64,000 bases of DNA from Distichodus sexfasciatus (GCA_032718565.1 JAVGVS010000046.1:496001-560000), one strand, 5' to 3'; positions 33,609 to 44,886 are shown, counted from the first letter of the stretch. A program made the numbers and translations. Notes: generated from the sequence alone by a model not told the origin.

Positions 33609-33908
33609 CATTCATTCATTGATTATCTGAACCGCTTAATCCCAACTGGGGTCGCGGGGGGCCCGGAGCCTATCCCGGGAGCTTTCGGGCGCAAGGCAGG
33701 GAACAACTCTGAGCAGGCACCAACACACCACAGGGCACACACACTCACACAGTCTCACACACACATACACACCTTACGGGGCCAATTTAGAGTCGCCAAT
33801 TAACCTATAGTGCTTGCCTTTGGACTGTGGGGCCGTCCCCAGGGATCGAACCCAGGACCTTCTTGCTGTGAGGCGGCGGCGCTAACCACTGCGCCACCGT
33901 GCTGCTCC
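33609..33908 (-). mobile_element. DANA/V-SINE-like SINE with 13-bp target duplication
   Basis: Reverse-strand copy: ATTC tail at left, family body, a GGATCGAACCC box and the head ending CCACCGTGCTGC. CTTATAATATATT occurs exactly at 33596-33608 and 33909-33921. A central part between body and box is shorter than in other copies. Confidence 0.9.
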
Positions 33909-33984
33909 CTTATAATATATTATTGTTGTTGTTATTAATAATAATAATAATAAGAAGAAGAAGAATATAACAGAGGCACTATTT

Positions 33985-34658
33985 TAGGGATTCACGATAA
34001 TATCGGAATCTTATCGTAATCGACCAATAATTGCTTAAGTCATTGGCATCGGACCAATGCTCAGACTTGCTGATTTTTCATAAGGCATTTGTCGTACGTC
34101 GGAAAGGTAGCACTTCTGCTAGGCATGTACAAAGTCAAGGTGGGATTTTATACGACCCGCACCTTCTGTCTTAAAATTTATGCCAAATTCTGGCAAACAT
34201 TGGCGGGGCACATGGGCTGTAACCCAAGCCGTGTGCTACCGCACTTAATAGTATGGTAGTTAAGACACTCTTAGTATGCATCTCAGGAAATAGCCAGAGT
34301 TGTAGCTTAACAGCTAGGTAGTGCACATGGAATGCCACATGCGCCCTATTTCACTTGGTACACCACATAGGACTTTTTCTTAAAATGTTGTGCACTCCGC
34401 TCGAAATGCTGCGCCCTTGCCCGACTCTGCTTTTATGCTCGCTTGACTTGGCACGGTTTTAGAAACATCAGAACTACGGTGCTATTTTTGTGTCAAAATT
34501 CTGAGTATGCAGTGGAACTATTTTGTCTTTATGTGATCAACTCTTCCTGTGGTCGCACTCGACTCCCTCATTTCTCGGCCTCAGTATCGGTATTGCCAGA
34601 TAAACATGAAAATATCGCATATCGGTATCGGCCAATAATTCCCTAATCGTTCATCCGC
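33985..34658. mobile_element. hAT-like element, family B, complete copy
   Basis: Left end TAGGGATTCACGATAATATC and right end ATTCCCTAATCGTTCATCC are imperfect inverted repeats with CCAATAATT near both. No transposase. The related truncated copy is at 531-1254. No clear target duplication. Confidence 0.6.
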
Positions 34659-36120
34659 AATTGTTATAGTTTAAAGCCTGAGTCAGTCAAGCAAGTTTCT
34701 CAAGCGAGGACTGTGGAGCATAAATGGCCAATATGCAGCCGAGGTAAACGCCCAAAAACATTCTAAGCAGGGATCACGGCCAAAATGGACTCAATACTTT
34801 TGAAAGGGTTGTGTACTTTAGCAGCACATTGACGCTGTAATTAAAGTGATCCAGACACTCCTTCAGCCTCACAAAACCTGCAGTCTCACAGAAATGTCCC
34901 AGCAACACCCTCTTACAATTAAGCTGTATAATTTCTTAACAAAACCAAGCATCAGAATGAGCAAAATGGCTTTGTGAGAGTATAACACCAGCTACTGTAA
35001 TTGAGATCAATGACAAGGTAATTACTGAGAGAGATGTGAGAAAAACAGAAAGGAAGTGGTGGTTGGAAAAAGAAAAAAAAGCTCAATTTTTATGCAAATT
35101 TTCTTTCTGGGGGGATATTTTTTTTAAACTGAAATTTACATTCAAAAACATAGCGAGCAGCAATTATAACATGCATTTGTGATGCTCATTAATAACTTAA
35201 TGGTAAATATTTCAGGGTCAGTCTTCTTCCAAAGCAGTATCGTGCTGTATTTCACGACTGTTGATAATGCCAAACTTTTCGGGCTTCTCCTGTAATGTTC
35301 AGGTCACTTAACGGCCAGTAACACTGGTAAAAAGCCAGTTATTGATTCAGTGCAGCTGAAATACAATGCAGAAGTTACTGCTATTGGAATGGAATGGAAT
35401 GTCCAGCCTTCAATGAAAGTTTATTGATTTTCTCTTCCACCAGAGGGTTTCTGCACAACCTTGAGTCGCACCCCGGTGTTCATAATGGAGGTTAATGAGG
35501 CAGTTCAGTAACGAGGCCTCTTCTTAAACATTAAGCCTAATGTTGTGCGTTTGGGTCAGAGGTCACTGGGCATAAAGGCATTTAGACATGAGTTATGTGT
35601 GTCTCTCTCCATGAAACTAGTCAAATAAAAACATGAAACTAACTAATAAAAAGCCTGATGGCACACTGTAGTCTCAAATATTCTCACTCATTTAATCAGA
35701 CACAAGATTAAATGGAGGATACGTATGTGTGCCGTGGCCAGTATAGTGACCAGAACACTACTGTCATGGCTTCGGGACTTTTATATAACAACTAGCTAAT
35801 ATAATGTAGGCGAGTGGGATTTGGCCAAAATTTTCTTTAATTTACACAGTTTCTCTTAGAATGTAAGAGTTCGCGTAGACATTTGTTTTATGTCGTTTTG
35901 TCTTTAGCAACTTTCCAATCGAGATGCAATGGCTTTCACTGGGAATGCATTTTGCTAACCGCCATATTTATTTATTTGTTTGTTTATCTAATTTGTTCTT
36001 TTAAGTTTTACACTTAATAATGCTCATTAATGTTTATACACAACAGGCTTAGCTGCTTGTCCCTTTTTTCTGGTATTATTCTCAATTAAAAGCTTTGAGC
36101 CACTCATTTAAGTGACACGC
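34659..36120 (+). other. pld1 intron 2, unassigned part
   Basis: About 1.5 kb with no recognisable exon and no family shared in the window. Confidence 0.5.
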
Positions 36121-36599
36121 CAGACCCTCTGGGATAAATAATAATTTCGCAATGTTGTGAAATCCGCAATAGTCGCAGTAGTTATGCAAATTGCTACCGT
36201 GCAATTTTGACCAATTACCAGAACTTTTCCGCAATTTTTGACCAATTTCGCGCGAAACGTTGAGCCATTCGTCAGCGAACTCACTTTCTTGTTACGTTTA
36301 GAAGCCGCAGTAAACGTGCGTGATAAAAGCGCCTCACGCTTACCTTCAAAAATAACTAACTGATTAATGGTTAATAAAAAAATGTTTCTTATTTATTTGT
36401 TCCCTTCATTTAAATTAATTGTTAATGAATCATTATAAAGGGGGACACATTTTTCTGCAACTTTGACTTGCTCCTGCAACTTTATTGCAACAAAAAACAC
36501 AGCAACTTTCATCACAGTTTTTTAGAAAAGCTGCCGCAAAATCAGGCATTTTAGGCTGCAGCAATCTCAAAAAAGGCCTGCGAAATCCTGGAGGGACTG
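36121..36599. mobile_element. hAT-like MITE abutting pld1 exon 3
   Basis: Ends CAGACCCTCTGGGAT and ATCCTGGAGGGACTG are inverted repeats (inner GGGAT/ATCC core). The interior is rich in TTTCGCAA-type words. It ends 27 bases before exon 3, so the exon's polypyrimidine tract starts immediately outside the element. No convincing target duplication. Confidence 0.6.
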
Positions 36600-36626
36600 A
36601 TTTGTTTGTCCATGTTATGCTTTCAG

Positions 36627-36769
36627 ATGCTCCCTGCCGTCTTCAGGATTGAGTTCAGACATGGCAACTTCACCTGGTTGGTGAAGCGGAAGGAGAAGCA
36701 CTTCATGGAGTTACACCGAGAATTACGAACGTACAAGACCTTCCTGAGGATCCCTCTTCCCACCCGCAC
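36627..36769 (+). CDS. pld1: pld1 coding exon 3 (PX core)
   Basis: TTTCAG|...CAC|GTGAGT, 143 bases, phase 0 to phase 2, residues 105-152. It encodes FRIEFRHGNFTW and WLVKRKEKHFMELHRELR, the PX core strand and helix with basic lipid-contact residues, then IPLPTR. The wording WLVKRKEKHF is nearer to PLD2 than to human PLD1 at this spot, while the rest of the gene is PLD1-like. Confidence 0.95.
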
Positions 36770-36870
36770 GTGAGTCGCAGCCAAGATCTTACCACAAGTT
36801 CTTTACCCACATGCTCAGTATTTTATTTCTCTGTGACGTTTTTGTTATTGTAAAGTACTGTCTTATTTAG

Positions 36871-38695
36871 TAGCGCTGGGCAGTTAATTGAAATTTAATT
36901 GATAATGACATTCCGAACCTGTAATTGATCTATTTTTGCCCCGATGAGCATTCCAGTTACTTTTTGAAATTCTCTTAATACTTCTCCAGTGTGTTCATGT
37001 GCTGTTCTGTTAAAACATACTTGCGTACATACGTGTTGTCACATGACTCCGCCTGTTCTAGTCTGACTACATCTTTCATTCAGTGATTTTAAAATCACAA
37101 AGATGTTAACTCTTTCATTAGAAAAAATCATCCAGCTTTAATAGTTGAACAGTCTATTCACAGCAGAAACTAGGGATGCACCGAAATGAATTTTTTGGCC
37201 GAAACCGAAAACTGAAAATGAGGAAACACTTGGCTGAAAGAAAGTATCCTGCCAATTTTTGTAGCATTGCTGTTATGGCTGGGACTGTGTGTACTCACCT
37301 CACTAAAGTCAAAGCATTGCAGTTGCATAAATTAATGTTCATGCTTCAAAGAATAAATCAGTTACAAAACTATGAAAATATTTATTTAGTTTTGAATGCT
37401 GACATTCCAACAATGCACAATATCAAATCAAATGAAATGAAATTCCAAATATAATGTTTTACCTGGCCCCACTCCTGAATAGACTACAGACCTATAACTG
37501 ACTGACTGCTTCTCTCATAAAACACAAAGTGCCTTCTAACATTGCATCAACAGTTATGTTTTAGCTTTATGTTGTATAAAAGTGCTGGAACTGTAGATGG
37601 AACTACTAGAAATAGTAAGAAGAGTATTCATTTCGCAGAGACATTCTGTGGCTTCGTACTGTGAAGAAAAATAAGGTTAGCGCCAGCCGGAAACACTTCT
37701 TTATTAATTTGTTATCCATCTGGATACAGAATAAATTATTTGATAAATAATTATTTTTTTCTATATGTATCGTTTTCTATTGGTTACTCTCTGACGTTAT
37801 AGAATGGGAAAAATGTTTTCTGATCAATTAAAAATGAAGAAATACTGAAGTCTTGAGTAATTTGAGCCAGTTTCAACTCAATTTTCTGTATAAAATTAGC
37901 TACTTTGGGGCTTTCTGGGAAATAACTATATTTCCCACAATTCCCCGGTGCGCGACGTGGGCCGTGCCACAATAACGTGATTACTGTGCGCCTGAAAAAA
38001 TGGCTGGTTTTGGGGTTTTATTTTCAACTAAAATATGAGTTTTGTCTGTAATAAAGGGGAAGATCTGACTACCTTGTGGTGTTTCACGTAAGCGAGCGCT
38101 CAGTCTCACGTGCGGGTGTGTTTACACAGCTGACCGGCGAGCTACATAATAAACATTCTAATAAGAAAGCTATCGAAGTGGGCTATCCAAAATTTCTACA
38201 CCTTGCCTACTGATAACATCACTTCGTAGACAGTGAGTTCCATCACAGCTAGAGTCCAATGGATGGTAGACATCTTTCTGCAGCAGAATGCAGGTGGCGA
38301 GAGGACGTTTGAAAGCGAGTGTGCGTGTCAGACGATGTCTCGCTTCGGTTTGACTTTAATCACGTAAAGACAGACGTGGGCTGAGAGTGTCCGCTCATAA
38401 CTAAAAGCCGTTTCTTGCTTTCTAAATTTTAATTCTTCTTGGATTGATCACATCACAACATCGAGTTTCGACCGCATTGAAAACCGAAAATGCATTTTTG
38501 GCCATTATCGGCCGAGCGAATTTTCGGTGCAACCCTAGTAGAAACCTTCATAGGTTTTGGTCAAACCTTTTCTTGCCCTTAAAGTCAAGAAACCATAAGG
38601 GCAAGAAAACTAAAAACTAAATACGTAATTCATTAATCAAAGTAAAATGTTTAGTTAATCGTGATGTTGACTTGAGGACGTTTTGCCAAGCCTTA
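36871..38695. mobile_element. hAT-like element, family D, with nested hAT
   Basis: Left end GCGCTGGGCAGTTAATTG, right end TTGACTTGAGGACGTTTTGCCAAGCC (diverged from the sibling ends). Interior TTTTAAAATCACAAAGATG matches 20283-21755 across the TTAA site, unoccupied here. Confidence 0.6.
37171..38537. mobile_element. hAT-type element, family A, copy 2
   Basis: TAGGGATGCACCGAA and TTCGGTGCAACCCTA ends; octamers GCAGAAAC and GTAGAAAC flank it (7 of 8). The left arm matches 2594-3592. The interior differs, as is usual for non-autonomous derivatives. Open frames within are not transposase. Confidence 0.75.
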
Positions 38696-38783
38696 CGTTT
38701 TTAGGAGAAGTCTTAAACACGTGATCAGAATACAGCCCTCGTTTCTGATGTCTCACATTTTTCTCCCGTCTTTCTACACATAG

Positions 38784-38889
38784 CCACACAGAGCGAAGGC
38801 ACACGGTCAGACACACACGTCAGATGCCCACGTTGCCGAGAGGAGGAGGCGATGAACTGGCCAGAGAGGAGCAAGTGTCCAGCCGGAGG
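38784..38889 (+). CDS. pld1: pld1 coding exon 4 (PX end)
   Basis: CACATAG|...AGG|GTGAGT, 106 bases, phase 2 to phase 0, residues 152-187. Encodes a basic stretch (ERRHTVRHTR), then MPTLPR and REEQVSSRR, matching the PX-to-PH linker of PLD1. Transposon sequence lies close on both sides (to 38695 and from about 38922). Confidence 0.93.
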
Positions 38890-38921
38890 GTGAGTTTTCT
38901 AGCTGAGGTTGAGTTTTCTAG

Positions 38922-39266
38922 CTGCGTTAGGTTAACTGAACTCGGGAGACGAAGATGGATTCCGGAGAAATATCTTCACGCTAGTCAACCAGTGGATTTA
39001 GCGTAAATATTGAAGTAGAGCGGTCAAAACAGAAACTTTTAACATTCTGCTGGAATTGAATTCCTCACCTCAAGAAAGTCACGTTTTTAGGATGGAAAGG
39101 GGAAGTTTTTCAGCCAAATTTATTGACAACAGTACAGTAGAGACCTTCCACTGTTTCAAAACACTAAAAACAAAAAATCCAAAATTTTACCCCACGCAAC
39201 ATAAACGCTCGTTTTTCTCGGAAACCTCCGTTGCGACAAGCGACTGGTTTTGCCGTGGAGGGTCAC
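38922..39266. mobile_element. Long-inverted-repeat MITE, left part missing
   Basis: From CTGCGTTAGGTTAAC to GCCGTGGAGGGTCAC, this matches the right 340 bases of the copy at 53280-53899. It starts about 32 bases after the exon 4 donor, following a short tandem of the donor region (GTTTTCTAGCTG twice at 38894-38925). Confidence 0.75.
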
Positions 39267-39267
39267 A

Positions 39268-39430
39268 AATTGCACAGAGAGAAGAGACGGCAGTGGAGCC
39301 ACAGTAGTGCACCTTGTATTTACTTAATATTGGTGATGATCAAAATTAAACACTGATACCAATAATCAGGAAAATGCAGAATATTAGCCCTTGATAATCG
39401 GCCCAGCTGATAATCGGTCAACCTTTAGAA
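39268..39430. mobile_element. hAT-type family C, one arm
   Basis: GCACAGAGAGAAGAGACGGC through GATAATCGGTCAACC matches the right arm of 4362-5616. The other arm is replaced by the MITE, so one of the two events truncated the other. Confidence 0.65.
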
Positions 39431-39664
39431 TAGTCCCTAACAGTATAAAGAGACATGACGGAGACTGATCATGACATATAATTATATCATCATTATGTCA
39501 GTTATTGCCTTGTTTGATGCTCCAGATACAGTTGTGTTTCATGGAAATAAAAAATGTTTTACTGCACGTTGCATCAAGGTTTCTTTTATTTACTCACAAC
39601 AAGTTATTCATTCATTCCTAAGTCAGCAATATAATACATTTATTCTGTGTCTCTTCTTTTACAG

Positions 39665-39730
39665 AGACAACTGGAAGATTATTTAAATAAGCTGTTAAAA
39701 ATGCCACTGTATAGGAACTACCATGCCACA
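39665..39730 (+). CDS. pld1: pld1 coding exon 5
   Basis: TTTTACAG|...ACA|GTGAGT, 66 bases, phase 0 both sides, residues 188-209. RQLEDYLNKLLKMPLYRNYH matches the helix linking PX and PH in PLD1/PLD2. Confidence 0.95.
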
Positions 39731-39834
39731 GTGAGTTTTCCCTTTTTTAATAGAAATGTCTAGAATAAAAGAACATGTGGTTATGGAAATATGAAATAAA
39801 TGTTTTGTGACTGGCCTCCATTCATTCGTCTCAG

Positions 39835-39893
39835 ATGGAGTTCATTGATGTGAGTCAGTTGTCCTTCATTTACGATTTGGGACCCAAAGGCTT
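39835..39893 (+). CDS. pld1: pld1 coding exon 6
   Basis: GTCTCAG|...CTT|GTAAGC, 59 bases, phase 0 to 2, residues 210-229. Encodes MEFIDVSQLSFIYDLGPKG, a highly conserved run before the PH domain. The upstream intron is only 104 bases. Confidence 0.95.
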
Positions 39894-40011
39894 GTAAGCA
39901 CCGTTATTTGTCTCCTACTATTGGACTGTAGTTAATGTATTGCACCTTGAAGAATGTTTGTATTTAATACAGTTGAATGATCCATGTCATCTTGCCTGGT
40001 TTTGTTCTCAG

Positions 40012-40104
40012 AGAGGGGATGGTACTCAAAAGGTCAGGGGGTCACCGCATTCCTGGCCTAAACTGCTGCGGTCACAGCAAAATGTGTTACCGCTGGTCAA
40101 AAAG
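40012..40104 (+). CDS. pld1: pld1 coding exon 7 (PH start, Cys pair)
   Basis: TTCTCAG|...AAG|GTAGGT, 93 bases, phase 2 in and out, residues 229-260. LEGMVLKRSGGHRIPGLNCC opens the PH domain; the adjacent cysteines (C247, C248) correspond to the two palmitoylated cysteines that help anchor mammalian PLD1 to membranes. CYRWSKR follows. Confidence 0.96.
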
Positions 40105-40583
40105 GTAGGTATGACTAAATCCCTAAAATACACTGTGAGGCAACAAAGGGAGCTCTTTTCCTTTGCCTATAACTTTGCAAATTGTTGACCGATTTTTAAA
40201 AATTCTTACAGAATTAAATTTAACAAACTCGAGGAATTTGGGCCGATCTGCGTCACCGGTATAAAAGCACTGTGTTTTGTTTTATTGATTGTGATATGGT
40301 CCTTCATTACTGAGCGTTTAATTTGTGTGTACTGTGGATTTTGACTCTCGCCTGTTTGCTGACTACGTTTTCTCTCTGCTCCCTGTTGGATTTGTCTAAG
40401 TGGGGAATCATTGGCTTTTCAGACGGAGTGGTGCAATAAAGTTCTCTCTGTGATCCAGCTCCGCGGTTTGATCATATTTGGAGCATTACGTTTTAAGTTT
40501 AATACAAAGATATCAGAATATAAAGAATTAACTACATGTTGCCTAAGAATCAAAAGGGAAGAGGAAGTGTCTACTTATGTAAT

Positions 40584-40833
40584 TGGGGCAGTTGGTGGCG
40601 TAACGGTAGGGTGTTTGCTCCGTGATCAGAAGGTCGCAGGTTCGAATCCCAGACCGGTAAAGTTACCACTGAGGTACTCATGAGCAAGGTACCGTCCCCA
40701 AGCACTCGTTAAGCTGCCCACTGCTCCTTCACTGCTGGGTCAAATGCAGAGGTCACATTTCGTTGTGTTGCACTGTGTGCTGTGCTGTGGTGTGTTCACA
40801 ATGACACATAATCACGAATAATCACTCATTTTC
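40584..40833 (+). mobile_element. tRNA-derived SINE, family 2, copy c
   Basis: Head GTTGGTGGCGTAACGGTAGG, box B GGTTCGAATCCC, body TTACCACTGAGGTACTCATG, tail ATAATCACTCATTTTC. The best-preserved promoter boxes of this family in the window. Confidence 0.82.
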
Positions 40834-41002
40834 TATACATATATTAAACACACTTATATAGACATATAGGTGTTTCTCCGTCCTAATCCCAGTGCACTAC
40901 TCGATTGTAATCATCTGCCCTGGATGAATTAATGCTAAATTCTTATTCATTTTCATTTGTTATTAGCCATATTTGCCTCTTGGCTGGGTGATCTCTTAAG
41001 AG

Positions 41003-41180
41003 CAAGTGAGTCATATGAGTGAGTGTGGGCAGCTGACATGGGCAGCGCGCGGGGAGCAGTGCTTGGGGACGGTACCTTGCTCATGAGTACCTCAGTGGTA
41101 ACTTTACCGGTCCGGGATTCGAACCGGCGACCTTCTGATAATGGGGTGAACACCGAACCGTTACGCCACGACCTGCCCCT
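41003..41180 (-). mobile_element. tRNA-derived SINE, family 2, copy d
   Basis: Inverse copy with GGGATTCGAACCGGCGACC and CATGAGTACCTCAGTGGTAA. The 3' part is shortened (the tail joins directly to GGGCAGCTGACATGGGC). Confidence 0.75.
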
Positions 41181-41331
41181 TAACTGCCCCAACTGGGCTT
41201 CAAATCGGTGTGTTTGAGCAAATTATACCATAAAGCATGTAGATCTTGCGTTTGTAGAAGACCACCACTGGGAAATGAGTGTTAATGATATTGTGGTGTT
41301 GGACTTATGGTTTGTGTGGTGTTGTTTATAG

Positions 41332-41484
41332 GTGGTTAGTGGTGAAAGATTCCTTCCTCCTCTACATGAAGCCTGACTCGGGGGCCATTTCATTCGTCCT
41401 GCTGGTGGACAAAGAGTTCTCTGTCAAAATGGACTCCAAAGACACCGAGACTAAACACGGAGTTCGTGTGGACAGCCTGAGCAG
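41332..41484 (+). CDS. pld1: pld1 coding exon 8 (PH domain)
   Basis: GTTTATAG|...CAG|GTATTT, 153 bases, phase 2 in and out, residues 260-311. WLVVKDSFLLYMKPDSGAIS is the PH core strand set shared by PLD1 and PLD2, followed by FVLLVDKEF and KHGVRVDSLSR. Confidence 0.96.
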
Positions 41485-41635
41485 GTATTTGAGCTACATA
41501 ATGATAATAACAGTATTTCTTATTAATATAAAGGCTTTCTCATTCCCAAGATTCTTCATATAGACAAAGAACAGAACAAATACAGAAACGGATCATTCAG
41601 CAGTAATGCCACAAATAATAATATACATTACAGTC

Positions 41636-42043
41636 AGACGATTCTAAGGGTTTTTAAGGCGATTAAGGGCGAAGCGCCACAATATATGAGTGACCTGATT
41701 CACCCATATAGTCCGCAGAGAGCACTTAGATCTTCAGACCAACTTTTGCTCACGATTCCGAAAAGTCGCTTAAGAAGGAGAGGTGACCGTGCTTTCTCTG
41801 TGTCTGGTCCCACCGTTTGGAACAAGCTTCCTTTCCACGTCCGATCTGCTTCCAGTACTGAAATTTTTAAATCGAGTTTAAAAACGTATCTGTTTACCGA
41901 TGCTTTTAAATATGTGCTATAGTGGTATGTATTGGTAATTTGATGGTTCCGTTATTCTTGTTCTTAAATGATCTTTACTATGTAAAGCACTTTGGTCAAA
42001 CATTGGTTGTTCTAAATGTGCTATATAAATAAAATAACTTAAC
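41636..42043 (+). mobile_element. LINE 3' end with reverse-transcriptase C-terminus (second family)
   Basis: The open frame 41686-41922 encodes the ending typical of fish LINE ORF2: SDLIHPYSPQRALRSSDQ, RGDRAFSVSGPTVWNKLP and FKSSLKTYLF. It closes with TGTAAAGCACTTTGG and TGTGCTATATAAATAAA, the usual 3' terminus. 5'-truncated, same strand as pld1, in intron 8, 122 bases before exon 9. Confidence 0.8.
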
Positions 42044-42164
42044 GATTCATATCAGTTATGGTTTAGAGCAGAGCAAAAATCAATCTGAGAGACTCTCTGT
42101 TGCTGGCTCATGACTTCTGGACAGTTTTCAGAAACGTGTACAGAATCTTAATTGTATCCTGCAG

Positions 42165-42314
42165 GAACTTGGTTCTGAAGTTCTCCAGCTACCGTCACGC
42201 CCGCTGGTGGGGGCAGGCCATCGACGACTTTGTGCGCGAGTACGGCAGCGTCTTCCTCCAGGACCATCGCTTCAGCTCCTTCGCAAAAGAAGCAGAAAAC
42301 ATTCCGTCCAAATG
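42165..42314 (+). CDS. pld1: pld1 coding exon 9 (PH end)
   Basis: TCCTGCAG|...ATG|GTAAAC, 150 bases, phase 2 in and out, residues 311-361. LVLKFSSYRHARWWGQAI is the C-terminal PH helix, followed by the linker ending NIPSKW that leads into the catalytic domain. Confidence 0.95.
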
Positions 42315-44009
42315 GTAAACTTGAATTACAGCGTTGGAGCACAAACTTATACACTGTTTTCCAAAAGACCTAAAATATATATTTGGCAGCTGGTTCGATT
42401 CGATTATGATTACGATTATTAGGTCAGTGATTCGATACAATATCTCGATGCATCACAATGCATGCCATCAATTTTTCTACATTACTTCACATTGCACGCA
42501 GTGGCAGTGTTTTCAACTGCTTCTTTCTCAGGGACCACCGCCCAGTCTAAGCAGTGTTGCGGGAGGGAGTATTTTTGTATTACTTCTTAGATATTTGCAT
42601 TAAATTCATTATTCAAGATGCCCAAATCACCTGGAAATGTTTAGAAAAATGAATAAAAGAATAATTTTTAAAAAGTGATTTCACTAGTGAAAGTGGATTG
42701 CATGTTACGGACCACCTGCAATGCCACTCCGGTTGTAAACCTCTGTTATACTCAGTTATGGTCTGCCATTGCATTGTTGTAGAATCGTCCACATCTGCAT
42801 CGCGATTATTTTCAACACCCCTATTTTCATAGTGCAGTCTAAGACTGCAAAATAACATTGTGAAATATGTGTACTTTTGTCTTATAATCCATGCCATCAT
42901 TTGCTTTTCAAATTCAAATAGAAACCCAAAAAACAAGTATAACAAGTTGTTTTCTTATTTTGTGTTTTACACTCAAATGAAAAATGCATAAAACAGAAAA
43001 CACATCCTCATGCTCCAGTGTTTTTTCATCGGGTGCTAGCGACGTGACCTAAACACGTCATGTTCCATATGGGCGACCAAAAAATATATAGCACTCCTTT
43101 TTTAGATTTGATGCTACCTTTTGTTCCTTGGCTGTAAGACAGTTACTCTGCTTCTTCTGTCATTTTCATGGTTTCTTTTCTGTTTTCTGCATGTAATGGT
43201 CACTTCAAGGTTACGATCCTTGCGGTTTGATAAAAATCTAAACGAGTGCAGTTTTTTTCCCCCTATTTTTCCCTTGAGCACAAAATTAGAAATTGGAAAA
43301 TGACTTCTTCTTGGTTTTTTTTTTTTTCATCTTTAGGCGTTTTTTTTTTTACTTGAAAAGAGAATGAACAAACAATACACGGATTCCTTAGCCCATTCCT
43401 TGGCCCAGTTGACTGTCCAGGTGAAGTTGGTTTCGCTGGAGTAACCTGAGAGAAAAGGAGGGAAAGTGATACGTAGCTTCGATCTTCTCCTGACCCTCTC
43501 CTGAGAAACCGATAGCGTCCACGTGAGAGAACGCTGCCAAACGCTTCCACGCAAACACCTTTCATCCTCTGCCAAGGACGGCCGTCTTAATGCTGCTGGC
43601 CACAGCTGACCGAACACAGCAATTTGGGCTTCATTATTTTAAGATTAAAGTCCATTAGCTCTAAATGCCTTGTTACTGCCTGAAGAAATGGGGTTGAGTG
43701 ATGGGATTACAGGAAGTCCTGGTCTAGTAAGAGATGGAATTCCAGTAGACATGCCTCGAGTAACACAAGGGTGGAACACTGTCATTTTCTAGTGTCAGGT
43801 CATATGAGATGGCTCTCAGTGTGCTTTAAGCCTCAAATACTAACAAACGTTTGCAAAAATCTAATGACAGATGTGAGGGTTATGAGGATTGTACAGTATT
43901 TTGTGACACTTAAAGATACAAATACAAATATGACTTATGAGCTACAGAGTTGGTGTCCACCAAACGTGGTTTTTGTGGCAGCGCCTATTTTTAATACGAA
44001 TCAAGTTTC

Positions 44010-44880
44010 AAGGTTCAAGGTACTTTATTGTCATCAGTCGCTTTCTACATGTACAAAGTGTGATGAGACAGCGTTTCCCCATGGCCCCGGTGCATCATAT
44101 AGTAACACTGAACATTACATTCAACAGGACAAAAGGTGCAACAAGCAACACAATAAATACAGAACGAACGCAATCAATACAGTAAGAAAGTGACGTTAAG
44201 TGAAGAGACGGAGTGTAAACAAGTATTGCTTAGTGTATGTTTTTTAAGGCACATTGGCAGCATCAGCATCTAAGCAGCTTCTAACAGATGGAGTGCAAGA
44301 GCATCACAATACAAAACAATCACAATAAATAGACAGAACAATAAATACACAACACTCCAGTACTATTTGAAGGTGGGGATGTAAACCTTAATGACTGATA
44401 TTGCACATGATTATTATACTGCACAGGTTAGATGTAGGATTGAAGGCATCATTGGAAGAAATTGCAGTTATTGTATTAACACTAGTGCATCTGAGTGTGC
44501 CTGATGTAAACAGTAGACAGTAGGTATGTAAAGTGCAGGTGCGAGGTAGTTTGAGGTATTTTAATAGAGCTCTGATATTAAGAATCCTGATGGCTTGTGG
44601 TGTGAAGCTGTTACACAGTCTCTTGGTGGCAGATCGGAGGCTACAATACCGTTTGCCAGACGGTAAAAGTGAAAAGAGTCCATGTAGTGGGTGAGAGTGG
44701 TCCTTCACTATGTTCCTGGCTCTGTTGTAGCAGCGGGTCTGGAAAATGTGTTTCAGTGGGGGTAGGGGCACACCAGTGACCTTCTCAGCTGCTCTCACTA
44801 TACGCTGAAGTGTGTTGCAGTCTGAAACTTTACAGTTCCCATACCAGACAGTGATGCAGCTGGAGAGAAGACTTTCAGTG
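44010..44880 (-). mobile_element. L2/CR1-like LINE 3' end with reverse-transcriptase remnant
   Basis: Reverse-strand frame 44388-44798 encodes MRAAEKVTGVPLPPLKHIF, HPLHGLFSLLPSGKRY and NSFTPQAIRILN, the same protein region as at 4530-4891 but a different subfamily. The LINE terminus is the inverse of CAAGGTACTTTATTGTC at 44018. Confidence 0.75.
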
Positions 44881-44886
44881 GTGCTG

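Larger units (their letters stand above)
30044..36626 (+). other. pld1 intron 2
   Basis: The longest intron seen between coding exons, about 6.6 kb. It holds an LTR-like element (30864-31873), a family D hAT-like element (about 32290-32765) with a SINE tail fragment at 32668-32712, a SINE (33609-33908), a family B element (33985-34658) and a MITE (36121-36599). The stretches 34660-36120 and 32765-33600 show nothing I can assign. Confidence 0.6.
36770..38783 (+). other. pld1 intron 3
   Basis: Almost wholly occupied by a family D hAT-like element (about 36871-38695) that itself carries the family A hAT element (37171-38537). About 86 bases separate the outer element from exon 4. Confidence 0.6.
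40105..41331 (+). other. pld1 intron 7
   Basis: Contains two family 2 SINE copies in opposite orientations (40584-40833 and 41003-41180) about 170 bases apart, which could pair as a hairpin in the pre-mRNA. The rest is unassigned. Confidence 0.6.

Noticed and set aside
39056..39307. An 83-codon open frame with relatives near 26734-26943 and 53842-54036
   Set aside because: All three are the same stretch of the palindromic MITE read from its terminal repeat; the frame is a by-product of the repeat, not a gene.
43263..43617. Overlapping reverse-strand frames in pld1 intron 9
   Set aside because: Neither is recognisable and both are antisense in an intron without promoter or splice support.
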